A stretch of 64,000 nucleotides of DNA, from NCBI RefSeq assembly GCF_027568395.1, contig NZ_JANKZL010000004.1:248001-312000 (forward strand). Direction: 5' to 3'. A model generated the notes under the pieces. That model did no database searches, was not told where the DNA came from, and saw only the letters and a list, made by a program, of their open reading frames with translations. The position numbers and the translations under genes are program-made. Below, piece after piece: positions 53,603-62,776 of the stretch (the stretch's first letter is position 1; the number at the start of each line of letters is the position of its first letter). This DNA comes from Aminobacter sp. HY435. GTDB lineage: Bacteria; Pseudomonadota; Alphaproteobacteria; Rhizobiales; Rhizobiaceae.

Positions 53603-54508
53603 TCAGCGCTCCGCCAGACGGGGATTGAGCACCTCGCGCAGGCGGTCGCCGACGATGTTGATGCTGAAGACAAGGACGAGCAGCAGCAGGCCGGGATAGA
53701 CGCTGATCCAGTACTGGCCTGAAAGCAGGGTCTGGTAGCCGTTGGCGATCAGCAGGCCGAGCGACGGTTCGGTGATCGGCAGGCCGATGCCGAGGAATGA
53801 CAGTGTCGCCTCGGCGGAAATTGCATTCGCCACCTGCAGCGTGCCGATGACGATGATCGGCGGCAGGCAGTTGGGCAGCATATGGCCGAACAGGATGCGC
53901 GTCTTTGAAAGACCAAGCGAGGTGGCAGCCTCGACATATTCCTTGCCGCGCTCGACAAGGGCTGCCGCGCGCACGGCGCGAGCGAACTGCGCCCACTGCA
54001 CGATGACCAGCGCCAGAACCACCTTCCAGACACCCTGACCGAGGAAGGCAAGAAGCATCAGGGCAACCAGGATGGTCGGGAAGCCGAGCATCAGGTCGAC
54101 CAGCCGCATGACAAGCGTGTCGATGCGACCGCCAAAATAGGCTGCAGCGAGGCCGAGCGCCGTGCCCACGGCGAGAGCGACAATGCCGGAGAACAGGCCG
54201 ACGCCCATGGAGGTGCGCAGGCCGTAAATCATCGCCGACAGCATGTCGCGGCCCTGGCCATCGGTGCCGAGCCAATAGGTGCCGCCAGTCATGCTTTCCG
54301 ACAGCGGCGGCAGGCGCGCGTCAAAGAAGTCGATTGCCGCGAGATCGTAGGGGTTCTGTGGTGCCAGCGACGGCCCGATGACCGCAATGACCAGCAACAG
54401 GAGGCAGACGACCAGCGCCACTGCCGCCTTGGGGCTGCCCAGGATGCCGCGTAGCGAACGCGCCCAGAACGCCTCGCTGGTTCGGAAACGTAGGGTCATC
54501 GCGCTCAT
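53603..54508 (-). CDS. ABC transporter permease (DppC-like)
   Basis: 301 aa, with six predicted helices and the permease EAA-type motif (EYVEAATSLGLSKTRILFGHMLP). The N-terminal first helix VVCLLLLVIAVIG and the WLGTDGQGRDMLS block are typical of C-subunits. Starts at ATG 54508, with a 4-nt overlap with the DppB-like stop. Confidence 0.92.
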   Translation of the reverse strand: MSAMTLRFRTSEAFWARSLRGILGSPKAAVALVVCLLLLVIAVIGPSLAPQNPYDLAAIDFFDARLPPLSESMTGGTYWLGTDGQGRDMLSAMIYGLRTSMGVGLFSGIVALAVGTALGLAAAYFGGRIDTLVMRLVDLMLGFPTILVALMLLAFLGQGVWKVVLALVIVQWAQFARAVRAAALVERGKEYVEAATSLGLSKTRILFGHMLPNCLPPIIVIGTLQVANAISAEATLSFLGIGLPITEPSLGLLIANGYQTLLSGQYWISVYPGLLLLVLVFSINIVGDRLREVLNPRLAER

Positions 54509-55479
54509 TGCGTGTCGCTCAGCCGGATGCGCGGATCGAGCATCGAATAGACGATGTCGACCAGCAGATTGATGACGATGAACATGGTGACGACGACCAG
54601 CAGGTACGCAACGACCACGGGACGGTCGAGCAGTGTGATCGAGTCGATCAGCAGCTTGCCGATGCCCGGCCAACCGAAGATGGTTTCTGTAACCACAGCG
54701 AAGGCGATGATCGAACCGAACTCCATGCCGACCACGGTTACGATCGGGATCAGAATGTTCTTCATGACATGGACGAAGACGACGCGGCGCTCGGACAACC
54801 CTTTGGCACGGGCGAACTTGATGAAGTCGAGCGGCATCGTCTCACGCACACCGGTGCGCGTCAGGCGGATCACCAGCGACAGCTGGAACAGGGCAAGATT
54901 GGTAGCGGGAAGGATGAGATGCGCGAGGCCGTCCAGCGTTGCCAGGCTGGTCGTCATGCCAAGGATTTCGCCGGTCTCGCCGCGTCCCGACGACGGCAGC
55001 CAGCCAAGCCAGACCGAGAAGATCATGATCAGCATCATGCCTTGCCAGAAATTCGGCAGGCTGAAGCCCAGTATCGATCCCGTCATGATGGTTTCGTCGG
55101 CGACCGAACGCGGCTTCAAGCCAGCTATGAGACCAAGCGGAATGCCGAACGCGAGCGCGATGAACAACGCGACGAAGGCAAGCTCAAGCGTCGCCGGCAG
55201 GCGCTGGAAAATCAAAGAGATAGAGGGCTGATTGAAGACGAAGGAGCGCCCGAGATCGCCTTGCAGCGCGTTGGTCAGGAAAGACCAGTATTGCGCGAGT
55301 AGCGGCTTGTCCAAGCCGAGCGCACGTATCGCCGCGTCGCGCTCGGCAATGCTGGCGTCGGCGGGAATGAGAATATCGACAGGGTTGCCGATGGCGTAGA
55401 CGCCGACGAACACGAGGATGGACGTCACGAGCAGGACCAGCAGGCTCTGTGACAGACGCCGGATGATGAAGACGGTCAT
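54505..55479 (-). CDS. ABC transporter permease (DppB-like)
   Basis: 324 aa, six helices; RRLSQSLLVLLVTSILVF and the LGLDKPLLAQYWSFL segment are B-subunit hallmarks, and the EAA-like motif reads FARAKGLSERRVVFVHVMKN. Starts at ATG 55479 with AAGGGA upstream. First gene of the leftward dpp-like/hydrolase operon, divergent from the LysR gene. Confidence 0.92.
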   Translation of the reverse strand: MTVFIIRRLSQSLLVLLVTSILVFVGVYAIGNPVDILIPADASIAERDAAIRALGLDKPLLAQYWSFLTNALQGDLGRSFVFNQPSISLIFQRLPATLELAFVALFIALAFGIPLGLIAGLKPRSVADETIMTGSILGFSLPNFWQGMMLIMIFSVWLGWLPSSGRGETGEILGMTTSLATLDGLAHLILPATNLALFQLSLVIRLTRTGVRETMPLDFIKFARAKGLSERRVVFVHVMKNILIPIVTVVGMEFGSIIAFAVVTETIFGWPGIGKLLIDSITLLDRPVVVAYLLVVVTMFIVINLLVDIVYSMLDPRIRLSDTQ

Positions 55480-55602
55480 CTCCGGCAATCCCTTGAGCTG
55501 GAAACAGCTCCCCCGCGGGGGCTTTGATTCGTCAACAGATTCCTCCACGCGCTATTTGCCGGTTGCTTTTCTTGACCGGAGCTAACAGGGAGTTCTTGAA
55601 GT

Positions 55603-55628
55603 ACGCAATCTTATGCGTTTTGTGCATT
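55603..55628. promoter_or_regulatory. Candidate LysR operator in the divergent promoter
   Basis: The inverted repeat acgca-atctta-tgcgt (55603-55618) is followed by gtgcatt (55622-55628). A longer gtgcat...atgcac repeat stands upstream of the binding-protein gene (56645-56670), suggesting shared LysR control. Confidence 0.4.
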
Positions 55629-55680
55629 AGTCAATGAACGGCGGGCTAAGGCGTCGCCTCGGCATGACAAGGGACCAGCA

Positions 55681-56610
55681 TTGAACCTGCGCCAGCTCGA
55701 AGTGTTCCGCGCGATCATGCAAACCGGCTCCACCATCGGAGCGTCGGTTGTGCTGAGCCTGTCGCAATCGGCGATCAGCCGCCAGCTGACCAGTTTGGAG
55801 CAAGAGATCGGCTTCGAGCTGTTTCACCGTGACAAGGGCCGGCTGGCGCCGAAACCCGAAGCGACCGCGCTTCTGCGGGAAGTCGGGGAACTATCGGATG
55901 TATTGGTCCGCTTGAAGCGCCGGACCGACGAGCTGAGTGCCGGACGGTCGGGGCGCACCCTCATCAAGATGGGCTTTCCCCACTCGCTTACGACGACGCT
56001 GCTTCCGGGGCTGGTGCGTGACTTTCTCGCCGACCAGGACCAGGTGAGCATAGAACTGGTTTCAGGTCCTTACAGCGAGATCGAGCGGGCGGTCATGGGG
56101 CGCGCGGTGGATTTCGGCTTCGTGCGTCTGCCAACGGACGACCGCGGACTTCAGACAATGCCTTTGTTGAAAAGCATGCAACTGTGCGTTCTGCCCGCGG
56201 CCCATCCGCTTGCCGAGCACGAGACCGTCGCCGCAAGCGATCTTTCACGTCTGGACCTGGTGCTGCTCGGTCGCCTTCGTTCGAGCCGCGAAGACCTCGA
56301 GGAACGCCTGCGCAAGGCCCTGGGCACGGTTCGCTGCCGCGTCGAGGTCCACTCGGTGGAAGCAAGCGTGGCCATGGTAGCGGAAGGCATCGGCGTGTCG
56401 ATCATCCCCGCGCTCATCGGCGATCTGCTCAAGTCAGAACGCGTCGCGATGCGACCACTGTCGCCGCCCTTGTGGAACGACTATGGCATCGCCACCTTGC
56501 GCGACGCACCGCTGTCGCGGCCGATGCTGTTGTTCATTCGCATGCTGCAGCAGCGGCTGATCGGCGATGGCGGTCATACCCAGGCCATCGGCGACGCTGT
56601 CACGGACTAA
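55681..56610 (+). CDS. LysR-family transcriptional regulator
   Basis: 309 aa. The N-terminal winged helix has LRQLEVFRAIMQTGSTIGAS and LSQSAISRQLTSLEQEIG; the rest is a two-lobed effector domain. The start is a TTG at 55681 with AAGGGA 6 nt upstream. It is divergent from the transporter operon and precedes its binding-protein gene, so it probably controls both. Confidence 0.92.
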   Translation: MNLRQLEVFRAIMQTGSTIGASVVLSLSQSAISRQLTSLEQEIGFELFHRDKGRLAPKPEATALLREVGELSDVLVRLKRRTDELSAGRSGRTLIKMGFPHSLTTTLLPGLVRDFLADQDQVSIELVSGPYSEIERAVMGRAVDFGFVRLPTDDRGLQTMPLLKSMQLCVLPAAHPLAEHETVAASDLSRLDLVLLGRLRSSREDLEERLRKALGTVRCRVEVHSVEASVAMVAEGIGVSIIPALIGDLLKSERVAMRPLSPPLWNDYGIATLRDAPLSRPMLLFIRMLQQRLIGDGGHTQAIGDAVTD

Positions 56611-56644
56611 AGCGCGGCTTAATGTCCAACCGCGCTGCTTGTTC

Positions 56645-56670
56645 GTGCATTTGCGCATCGGGCAATGCAC
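56645..56670. promoter_or_regulatory. Inverted repeat upstream of the substrate-binding protein gene
   Basis: gtgcatttgc faces gcaatgcac across 7 nt. It shares the gtgcatt core with the divergent-promoter site at 55622, consistent with a LysR binding site. About 200 nt separate it from the gene at 56871. Confidence 0.4.
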
Positions 56671-56870
56671 AAACGTCATAGCGTTGCGCCCGGTGCCGGC
56701 TGCTCCATACTCTCCGACCAAGGCGCGACTGCCGGGCATTGGCAATGCGTTGGGACAAAGGAGGAAGGGATCGCGGCAAAGGCGCTATCCCTCGGCTCGT
56801 TCCGGCGCGCAACCCCTGCCACGGCATCGCGACCGGCTATTGATGCCAATCAACGGGAGACCTCACCGCA

Positions 56871-58445
56871 ATGAAATTTCTTCGGCCCGCATTCCTGGCG
56901 CTAGCGCTGTCAACCAGCCTGGGCGGCATGGCGTTGGCCGCCGACCTGATGGTCGGCAGCTCGACCGAACCGCAGGCGATCGACCCGCATTACTCGCGCA
57001 CCGGCAACAGCCAGCAGATCGCGCAACAGATCTTCAATCGCATGATCGAGCCCGACAAGAACCTGCAGGTCCAGCCCGGCCTGGCTGTCGAGTGGAAAGC
57101 CGTCGATCCGCTGACCTGGGAGGTCAAGCTGCGCGAGGGCGTCACTTTCTCTGACGGTACGCCCTTTACCGCAGAGGACGTGGAGTTCTCGATCAATCGC
57201 GCCGCTACCATTCCCAACAGTCCTGCCCCTTTCACCGCCAATGTCGCGCCGGTCGCCAGCATCGAGATCGTCGACCCGCTGACCATTCGCTTCAAGACCG
57301 AAAAGCCCACTCCGCAGTTCATGGAACTGGTTGGCCTGGTCTACATCGTGTCGAAAAAGGCGGCAGTGGGCGCCTCGATCGAGGATTTCAATTCCGGCAA
57401 GGCGACCATCGGCACCGGGCCCTACAAGTTTGTGTCATGGACACCAGGCGACCGCTACGTGCTCAAGGCCAACCCGACCTACTGGGGTGAGAAGCCGAAA
57501 TTCGAGAACGTCACCTTCCGGTTGATGTCGAACTCCGCCACGCGTGTCGCAGCACTTCTCTCTGGCGACGTCGACCTGATCGACGCGGTACCGCCGAACG
57601 ACGAAGCGACACTGGCCAAGGATCCAAAGGTGACGCTGCATTCGACGCCGTCTGGCCGCATCATCTATCTCGGCCTGGACAGCGCCCGTGACGAGAGCCC
57701 CTTCGTCACCGGCCCTGACGGCAAGCCGCTGAAAGCCAACCCGCTAAAGGACGCCAGGGTTCGCAAGGCGATGTCGAAGATGATCGACCGCCAATTGCTG
57801 ATCGACCGCGTGCTTTCGGGAGCAGGCACCCCGGCTGGGCAGTTGGCGCCAGAAGGCGTCGGCGGCTACACCGCGGACCTTGTCGCTGACACCATCGACA
57901 TCGACGGCGCCAAGAAACTGCTGGCAGAGGCAGGCGTGCCCGACGGCTTCGGCATCACCGTGCATTCGTCCAACGACCGTTTCCCCGGCGACGGCGATGT
58001 GGCGCAGGCACTCGGCCAGTTGTTCCAACGCGGCGGCCTCAAGGTCAATGGCGTGGTCACTCAGCCGTACAACGTTTATGCAGCCGCAGCCGGCAAGCAG
58101 GAATTCTCGGCCTTCATCTTCTCCTTCGGAACCACCACGGCATCGGCGTCAGCCGGCATGAACAACGTGCTGATGACCTATAGCAAGGAAGCCGGGACCG
58201 GGTCGTTCAACCGGATGCGCTATTCCAATGCCGACTACGATGCCAAGATGCGCGAGGCTCTTGCCGAGTTCGACACGCAAAAGCGCAATGCCTTGCTCTC
58301 CGACGCCGCCAAGATCGCCTTCGGCGACCAGGCCATCCTGCCGCTTTATTGGCCGAAAGTGACTTGGGCGACGCGCAAGGGCATCGATTTCGTGCCCAAC
58401 ACATCCGAGGACACCTTGGCAACCTACGCCAGCGAAGCAAAGTAG
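56871..58445 (+). CDS. ABC transporter substrate-binding protein (peptide/nickel family 5)
   Basis: 524 aa. A signal peptide ends at MALAADLM (about residue 24). The family-5 solute-binding fold is clear from EPQAIDPHYSRTGNSQQIA, LTWEVKLREGVTFSDG, TGPYKFVSWTPGDRYVL and DARVRKAMSKMIDRQLL. It delivers a peptide-like ligand to the DppBCDF-type complex encoded across the LysR gene. It is separated from the other transporter genes by LysR and has its own promoter region. Confidence 0.93.
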   Translation: MKFLRPAFLALALSTSLGGMALAADLMVGSSTEPQAIDPHYSRTGNSQQIAQQIFNRMIEPDKNLQVQPGLAVEWKAVDPLTWEVKLREGVTFSDGTPFTAEDVEFSINRAATIPNSPAPFTANVAPVASIEIVDPLTIRFKTEKPTPQFMELVGLVYIVSKKAAVGASIEDFNSGKATIGTGPYKFVSWTPGDRYVLKANPTYWGEKPKFENVTFRLMSNSATRVAALLSGDVDLIDAVPPNDEATLAKDPKVTLHSTPSGRIIYLGLDSARDESPFVTGPDGKPLKANPLKDARVRKAMSKMIDRQLLIDRVLSGAGTPAGQLAPEGVGGYTADLVADTIDIDGAKKLLAEAGVPDGFGITVHSSNDRFPGDGDVAQALGQLFQRGGLKVNGVVTQPYNVYAAAAGKQEFSAFIFSFGTTTASASAGMNNVLMTYSKEAGTGSFNRMRYSNADYDAKMREALAEFDTQKRNALLSDAAKIAFGDQAILPLYWPKVTWATRKGIDFVPNTSEDTLATYASEAK

Positions 58446-58480
58446 CGGCGAAGCCGCGCCACCATCGCACTCGGGATACA

Positions 58481-58510
58481 GGCGGCCGGAACACTGTTTC
58501 GGCCGCTTTC
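58481..58510 (+). terminator. Probable terminator of the binding-protein gene
   Basis: A 7-bp perfect stem gcggccg/cggccgc (58482-58488 and 58500-58506) with an 11-nt loop, followed by a T-rich tail (tttcttat). Confidence 0.65.
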
Positions 58511-58916
58511 TTATCAGCAACGGGTACGCTGCTCGGCGCCTGGAGGAGACGCTGCCATCCATGTCCGGTGCGGCAGGCACCGGGTGTCCAAAGCGGCATG
58601 ACGCACTTCCGAACGGAAAAGCGCGTTACATTCTTCTGGAATTGCCCTGGCTATCGATCTCTGCTTTTCCAAAGACCGTTTCCGATATCAGGCGCGCCAC
58701 GGCACCCGAGGGACGAGCGCGCGAAGCAGCCTAGCTTGGCTCTCGCCACCAGCGCGGGGTTCCGTGGCTTTCACAAGCATCAGGGTAGAGGGTTGAGACG
58801 TCCACCAAGCGCGCAGCGAATTCGTCCCAGTCGCTGCGCAATTCGTCACGGCTCCAACGCCATTTATGTCCCCAGTTCTGGGCAACATCCATTTCACGCA
58901 ACCGCGTGGCGATGAC
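58511..58916. other. Intergenic region before the sulfotransferase stop
   Basis: 406 nt with no supported gene and no clear repeat; only shadow frames without ribosome sites. Confidence 0.35.
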
Positions 58917-60161
58917 CTACCTGCGCCAGCCAAAGCGGGGTCGACGTGATTTCAACCTTTCGATCTCTCTCAAGAGATCATCGAGCTTGAGGTTCTGATC
59001 AGCAAGATTCGCTTGAACGGAGGCCAGCTCGGCAGCCGACTTTCGTCGTTCCTCCCGAACGAGTTCCTCGACCATGCGCGCAAGTGTGATTGCTTGCTCG
59101 GCGTCTGACTTCCGCCGCCCCTCTTGAACACGCTCCTCGACCATGCGCGCAAGTGTGATCGCTTGCTCGGCGTCTGACTTCCGCCGCACCTCTTGAACAA
59201 GCTCCTCCACCATATCCGTCAGCTTGATGGCCTGCTCGTCTGACGCCTTGCGCCGATCGTTCGACGCCGATGCAATTGCCGCTGACAACATGAACGTTGC
59301 CTTGTCGAACCCGTCTCGGATGGAATCGAGGGTATCCAAATCCTGTTCGTTTTCGCCAAAGCGAACCCAACGGCTCGTGATTTCAAAAGCTTGGCTCAGT
59401 CCACCCGGCACGAACAGCTGATCCAGCCTGCCCGAAGGCTGACGGTGATGGCGATGCTTGTCCGACAAAAGGACGTCGATTTCTCCTGCGGCCTCATCGA
59501 TCGAACGCGGCCAGGGCAAATCCAGCTCTGCCTGCATCTTGTCCGCCAGCAGGCGCCAGTCGCCGAGCAGATCATCATAGGTGGTAAAGACCCGGGATTG
59601 TCCACGCGTGGCGAATTCGGCCTCCAGAAGGTGCCGCATCCATAGCAAGTGGCCAAGGCTCGGGTCGATCTTGTCCCGGACTTGCAGCGATGCCGCCACC
59701 TCCAGCGGATTTCGGATCGGCAGCACGAATAGTGGAGTCACCCCCATGCCAGCGAGGACATCGCGCCAAAAAGCGGCCAATCGGCAAATGCGAGGCTCTT
59801 TGAGAACGAATGGGCGCGTTCCGTTGAACTCGGACCGGAGAATGTCCAAGGCTTCATTCTTGAACGTGGCTGCCGCTTGCGACCGGTGCCAGCCAGCATC
59901 AATCGGCCTCCAGTCGTCCCAGGTGGTCCCTAGCGAACCGAGGATCCGTTCATTCAGCGAAACGACAGGAGACGGCTCCCAATGGCCAGTCACGTTCCAT
60001 TCGTTGCCGCCGAGTGGCGTTGCCGGCAAATCGATTCCCAACAAGCCCAGCATCCGCGTGAGCGCACTGGTGCCCGAGCGGTGCATACCGAGGACGACGA
60101 CGCACCGTCGGTCGGCCGATGCGCCAGAAGCTGGATTTACGGGCAAGACATTGTTTGTCAA
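58917..60161 (-). CDS. Sulfotransferase-family protein with coiled-coil repeat tail
   Basis: 414 aa. The PAPS 5'-phosphosulfate loop reads VVVLGMHRSGTSALTRML (residues 21-38), and VLPIRNPLEVAASLQ supplies the 3'-phosphate-binding Arg/Ser region. The catalytic domain ends at about 285. Residues about 306-375 hold three 23-residue repeats (AEQAITLARMVEE-type) predicted as coiled coil. The start is a TTG at 60161 with a weak ribosome site, so the N-terminus is uncertain. It may sulfate a surface polysaccharide, but it lies 11 kb from the polysaccharide locus. Confidence 0.85.
   Translation of the reverse strand: MTNNVLPVNPASGASADRRCVVVLGMHRSGTSALTRMLGLLGIDLPATPLGGNEWNVTGHWEPSPVVSLNERILGSLGTTWDDWRPIDAGWHRSQAAATFKNEALDILRSEFNGTRPFVLKEPRICRLAAFWRDVLAGMGVTPLFVLPIRNPLEVAASLQVRDKIDPSLGHLLWMRHLLEAEFATRGQSRVFTTYDDLLGDWRLLADKMQAELDLPWPRSIDEAAGEIDVLLSDKHRHHRQPSGRLDQLFVPGGLSQAFEITSRWVRFGENEQDLDTLDSIRDGFDKATFMLSAAIASASNDRRKASDEQAIKLTDMVEELVQEVRRKSDAEQAITLARMVEERVQEGRRKSDAEQAITLARMVEELVREERRKSAAELASVQANLADQNLKLDDLLREIERLKSRRPRFGWRR
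59040..59246 (-). repeat. 69-bp tandem repeat inside the sulfotransferase gene
   Basis: Three in-frame 69-bp units, with corresponding points at 59071, 59140 and 59209. The first two are nearly identical and the third is diverged. Each encodes 23 residues of coiled coil. Confidence 0.8.
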
Positions 60162-60407
60162 AAGAGTTCTCTGAATTTCATGATTGCAATGGCGCGTCGC
60201 CGCGGTCGGATCGCATTGTCAGGTCGAGGCGAGAACCGTCTGCATTCACGATCGCCCGAAGGCAATAAGCCGGCCGCCCTTCTTACACCGGTCGCTATGT
60301 CAGCGTGGACGGTCAGGGCATGGGCACCTACACGCCGAACAAGAGCGAGCACGTGCGCAAATTGACGGAAGCCTGCATCGGCTGGCAGCCACAGCGCAGC
60401 GATAGAG

Positions 60408-60581
60408 CTACCCGGCGATCGATCCGATGACGAGTGCGCCCATGATCAGGGCTGTGGCAACTATTGCCAGCATGGTGATCGTCTGAATGGCCCCGATAGC
60501 GGCACCTGCCGCCACCACGCCAACCAGGGCTACAGCAGCGACGAACGCCAGCACGGGCCTTTTTCGGACGACTTCGATCAT
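60408..60581 (-). CDS. Small membrane protein
   Basis: 57 aa, with two hydrophobic helices (VLAFVAAVALVGVVAAGAAI, and MLAIVATALIMGALVIGSIA) after a short basic start (MIEVVRKR). The ATG at 60581 has GAAGGA 9 nt upstream. No recognised family. Confidence 0.6.
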   Translation of the reverse strand: MIEVVRKRPVLAFVAAVALVGVVAAGAAIGAIQTITMLAIVATALIMGALVIGSIAG

Positions 60582-60861
60582 GGTGCTCGATCCTTCTTTT
60601 CGCGCACACTCTAACCGCTCGCATTTGAAATGCCATATCGCGAAACTGCGACATGAGGACTGGCTGCAGGAGGAAGCTCTAAACAACCAGCTCATGATGG
60701 CGACCAGCCGACGGCGCGAGGACAAGTCGCCAAGGCAGGTCGGCCTGTTGCCGTGCAAGCCTCCGCGCGCTCGTCTCGCATTGGTAAGTTCAGCGAAACG
60801 ACCAACCATACGACGGGATGGTCGTGGCTACCGAAAAGATCGAAGCATGCCACCATGCCGC

Positions 60862-62139
60862 TCAATTGGTGGACCGATTGCCCGACTCGCGCAATGTAAC
60901 GGCCATGATCGCCTTTCCGATCAGCGAGGTCTCTGCTTCAACGCAGGCGGCATAGACCGCTGTGCGAACCCGGTGCACCTCCTTGTCGTCCGGCGCAGCT
61001 GCGACCGCGAATTCGATAAGACTGGCGGCGAGCCGGGTCTGGCCTTGCCTGCAAAGCGTTTCCGCGCGTCCGGCCAGCGTCGCTACGCCGCCGGCGAGGT
61101 TGGCGATCTCGGTTCCCAGCTCAAGATCGGACGCAGGCTTCAAATGCGCCGGATTGGCGTCGAACCAGCCGGCATAGAGGTGCCAAAGGCCGCGAACGAC
61201 GAATTCCGGATCGTCGTACTTCGGAAGCAGATATGGCTTGGCGAGTAGTTCAGCCGGCGGCTTGACCCGATGCAAGATGGTATTCAGCGAATGCCCCTCA
61301 TTCATCATGTCGAGCGTCTGTTTGACCAGGCTCTCCAAGACGCTTGCGCCATCGTCAAGCAGTTGGGCAGCGCGCCGGGCGTCGGCGATCACGGGACCGT
61401 GGCCCGGCACCAGCACCGCAGGCGCCAGGCCATGCATCTGGCGAAGAACGCCGGCCCAGTCATTGGCAAAGCGCTGGACCTTGCGCGGGTTGCCGGCGTT
61501 GGGGAAAACCCAGATCACGAAATCGCCGCTGACCAGAACCTTCTTTTCCGGAAGCCAGACGAAGGTTGCGTCGTCGGTCTCGCCGCGTCCGTGGCGTAGC
61601 TGGAGCCGAACCCCGCCGATCGTCAGCGTCAGCTCCTCGTCATAGACCTCGTCGGGGCGCCGATGCTCGCCGGGGAAGGTGTAGCCGGCCTGGTTGAACT
61701 GACGGCCCATGATGATCGTGTTCAGATCCTGGGTCTCGTCGTAGCGTTGGAAACGATGGAGCACGTTGCGGTGCGCGATGATGCGCGGCCGCGGAACGCC
61801 GTTGTCGTCGGCCTCCCTGTCGAGAAGCCGGGCGCCCCAGGTGTGGTCGATGTGGCCGTGGGTATAGATCACCGTGTGGACCGGGCTCTTGTCCCAGGAT
61901 CTGACCGCCGTGAGCGTTTCCTGGGCAGTCTCCCGGCTGCCGGTGTCGATCATGACCAGCCCGGCTTCGGTGCGAATGACCGTGACATTGCCGAAGAGAT
62001 AGCCGGTCGAGACGACGATGACATCGCTCGACACTTGCTTGATCGAGCCGCCGCTGACGGCCGCCGTCCATTCTTCCATGGGCGATTCGCCGTTCCACAC
62101 GCGGTCGACAATCGCGTCGATTTGCCGGGTATCCATCAT
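60862..62139 (-). CDS. MBL-fold alkyl-sulfatase-like hydrolase
   Basis: 425 aa. The metal-binding HGHIDHTWGARLL motif, the second-ligand HGRGETDD, and SGDFVIW are in the MBL core (about 40-270). The C-terminal part (about 275-410) fits the alkyl-sulfatase dimerisation domain, shorter than in SdsA1 (about 650 aa) and lacking its sterol-carrier-like domain. No signal peptide. ATG 62139 or 62136 (GGAAG upstream). It may hydrolyse a sulfate ester or another small substrate. Confidence 0.82.
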   Translation of the reverse strand: MMDTRQIDAIVDRVWNGESPMEEWTAAVSGGSIKQVSSDVIVVSTGYLFGNVTVIRTEAGLVMIDTGSRETAQETLTAVRSWDKSPVHTVIYTHGHIDHTWGARLLDREADDNGVPRPRIIAHRNVLHRFQRYDETQDLNTIIMGRQFNQAGYTFPGEHRRPDEVYDEELTLTIGGVRLQLRHGRGETDDATFVWLPEKKVLVSGDFVIWVFPNAGNPRKVQRFANDWAGVLRQMHGLAPAVLVPGHGPVIADARRAAQLLDDGASVLESLVKQTLDMMNEGHSLNTILHRVKPPAELLAKPYLLPKYDDPEFVVRGLWHLYAGWFDANPAHLKPASDLELGTEIANLAGGVATLAGRAETLCRQGQTRLAASLIEFAVAAAPDDKEVHRVRTAVYAACVEAETSLIGKAIMAVTLRESGNRSTN

Positions 62140-62568
62140 CAGCTTCCAATCATCTTTGTACTCGACCTCCTCGCCAACGCTGGCGAGCAGGCTGCTCTCC
62201 CCATCAAGAAGTCGCCAGACATCCCTCAGGTATCAGAGCATACGATCCCGGCCCGCCCGATGAAATCGCTGCGCATCACTGTCGGGCGCCGTCCGGTTCA
62301 ACGATGGGCAACGAAGGGTTGAATTTGTCCATCAGGTCAGCCGGAGTTTTCGAGCTTGAGTGCGTATTTCTTCAGCCCGTCAGTGAAACCCCCGTTGCGG
62401 ACCGGTACGACCGACATTGACACGTCGGCAGTCGGATCGCTTCGCCCACAATCCAAAACACATCAGGAATCTTTTCGCCAAAGGTACACGCGCGCTCCAG
62501 TGTACGTCTTGGTGTACACCCGCGCTTGAAACGGACTAAAATATAAATGAAATCAATAACTTAGTGAA
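62140..62568. other. Intergenic region between the MBL-fold gene and the tRNA
   Basis: 429 nt with no gene. The motif gtacac...gtgtac and repeats tacacgcgcgct/tacacccgcgct occur near 62488-62526, and an AT-rich patch lies just beside the tRNA 3' end. No integrase or direct repeat of the tRNA end was found. Confidence 0.35.
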
Positions 62569-62644
62569 TGGTGGGCCCGGAGGGACTCGAACCCCCAACC
62601 AAGCGGTTATGAGCCGCCGGCTCTAACCATTGAGCTACAGGCCC
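62569..62644 (-). tRNA. trnI: tRNA-Ile(CAU), lysidine type
   Basis: A complete cloverleaf: acceptor GGGCCTG with CGGGCCC, discriminator A and encoded CCA, D-arm TAGCTCAATGGTTAGAGC, anticodon loop CTCATAA, T-arm GGGGGTTCGAGTCCCTC. CAU could be Met, but the anticodon-stem/variable sequence (CTCATAACCGCTTGGT) is that of the minor isoleucine tRNA modified by TilS. Confidence 0.9.
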
Positions 62645-62776
62645 CACGCGGGCTGGATAGTGTCTTTTTGACTCCGGCACAAGCCATCTTCGCAGCTCTC
62701 TTGCACGCCGCCGCAATCCACCCATAATCCGACCCTATCCGGCATATCCGCAAGGGCATCCAGAATGGAGAATATT

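Noticed and set aside
62488-62568. An attachment site beside the tRNA
   Set aside because: No integrase gene and no direct repeat of the tRNA 3' end were found in the window.
62569-62644. Elongator or initiator tRNA-Met reading of the CAU tRNA
   Set aside because: The anticodon-stem and variable-loop sequence resembles minor tRNA-Ile rather than Met.
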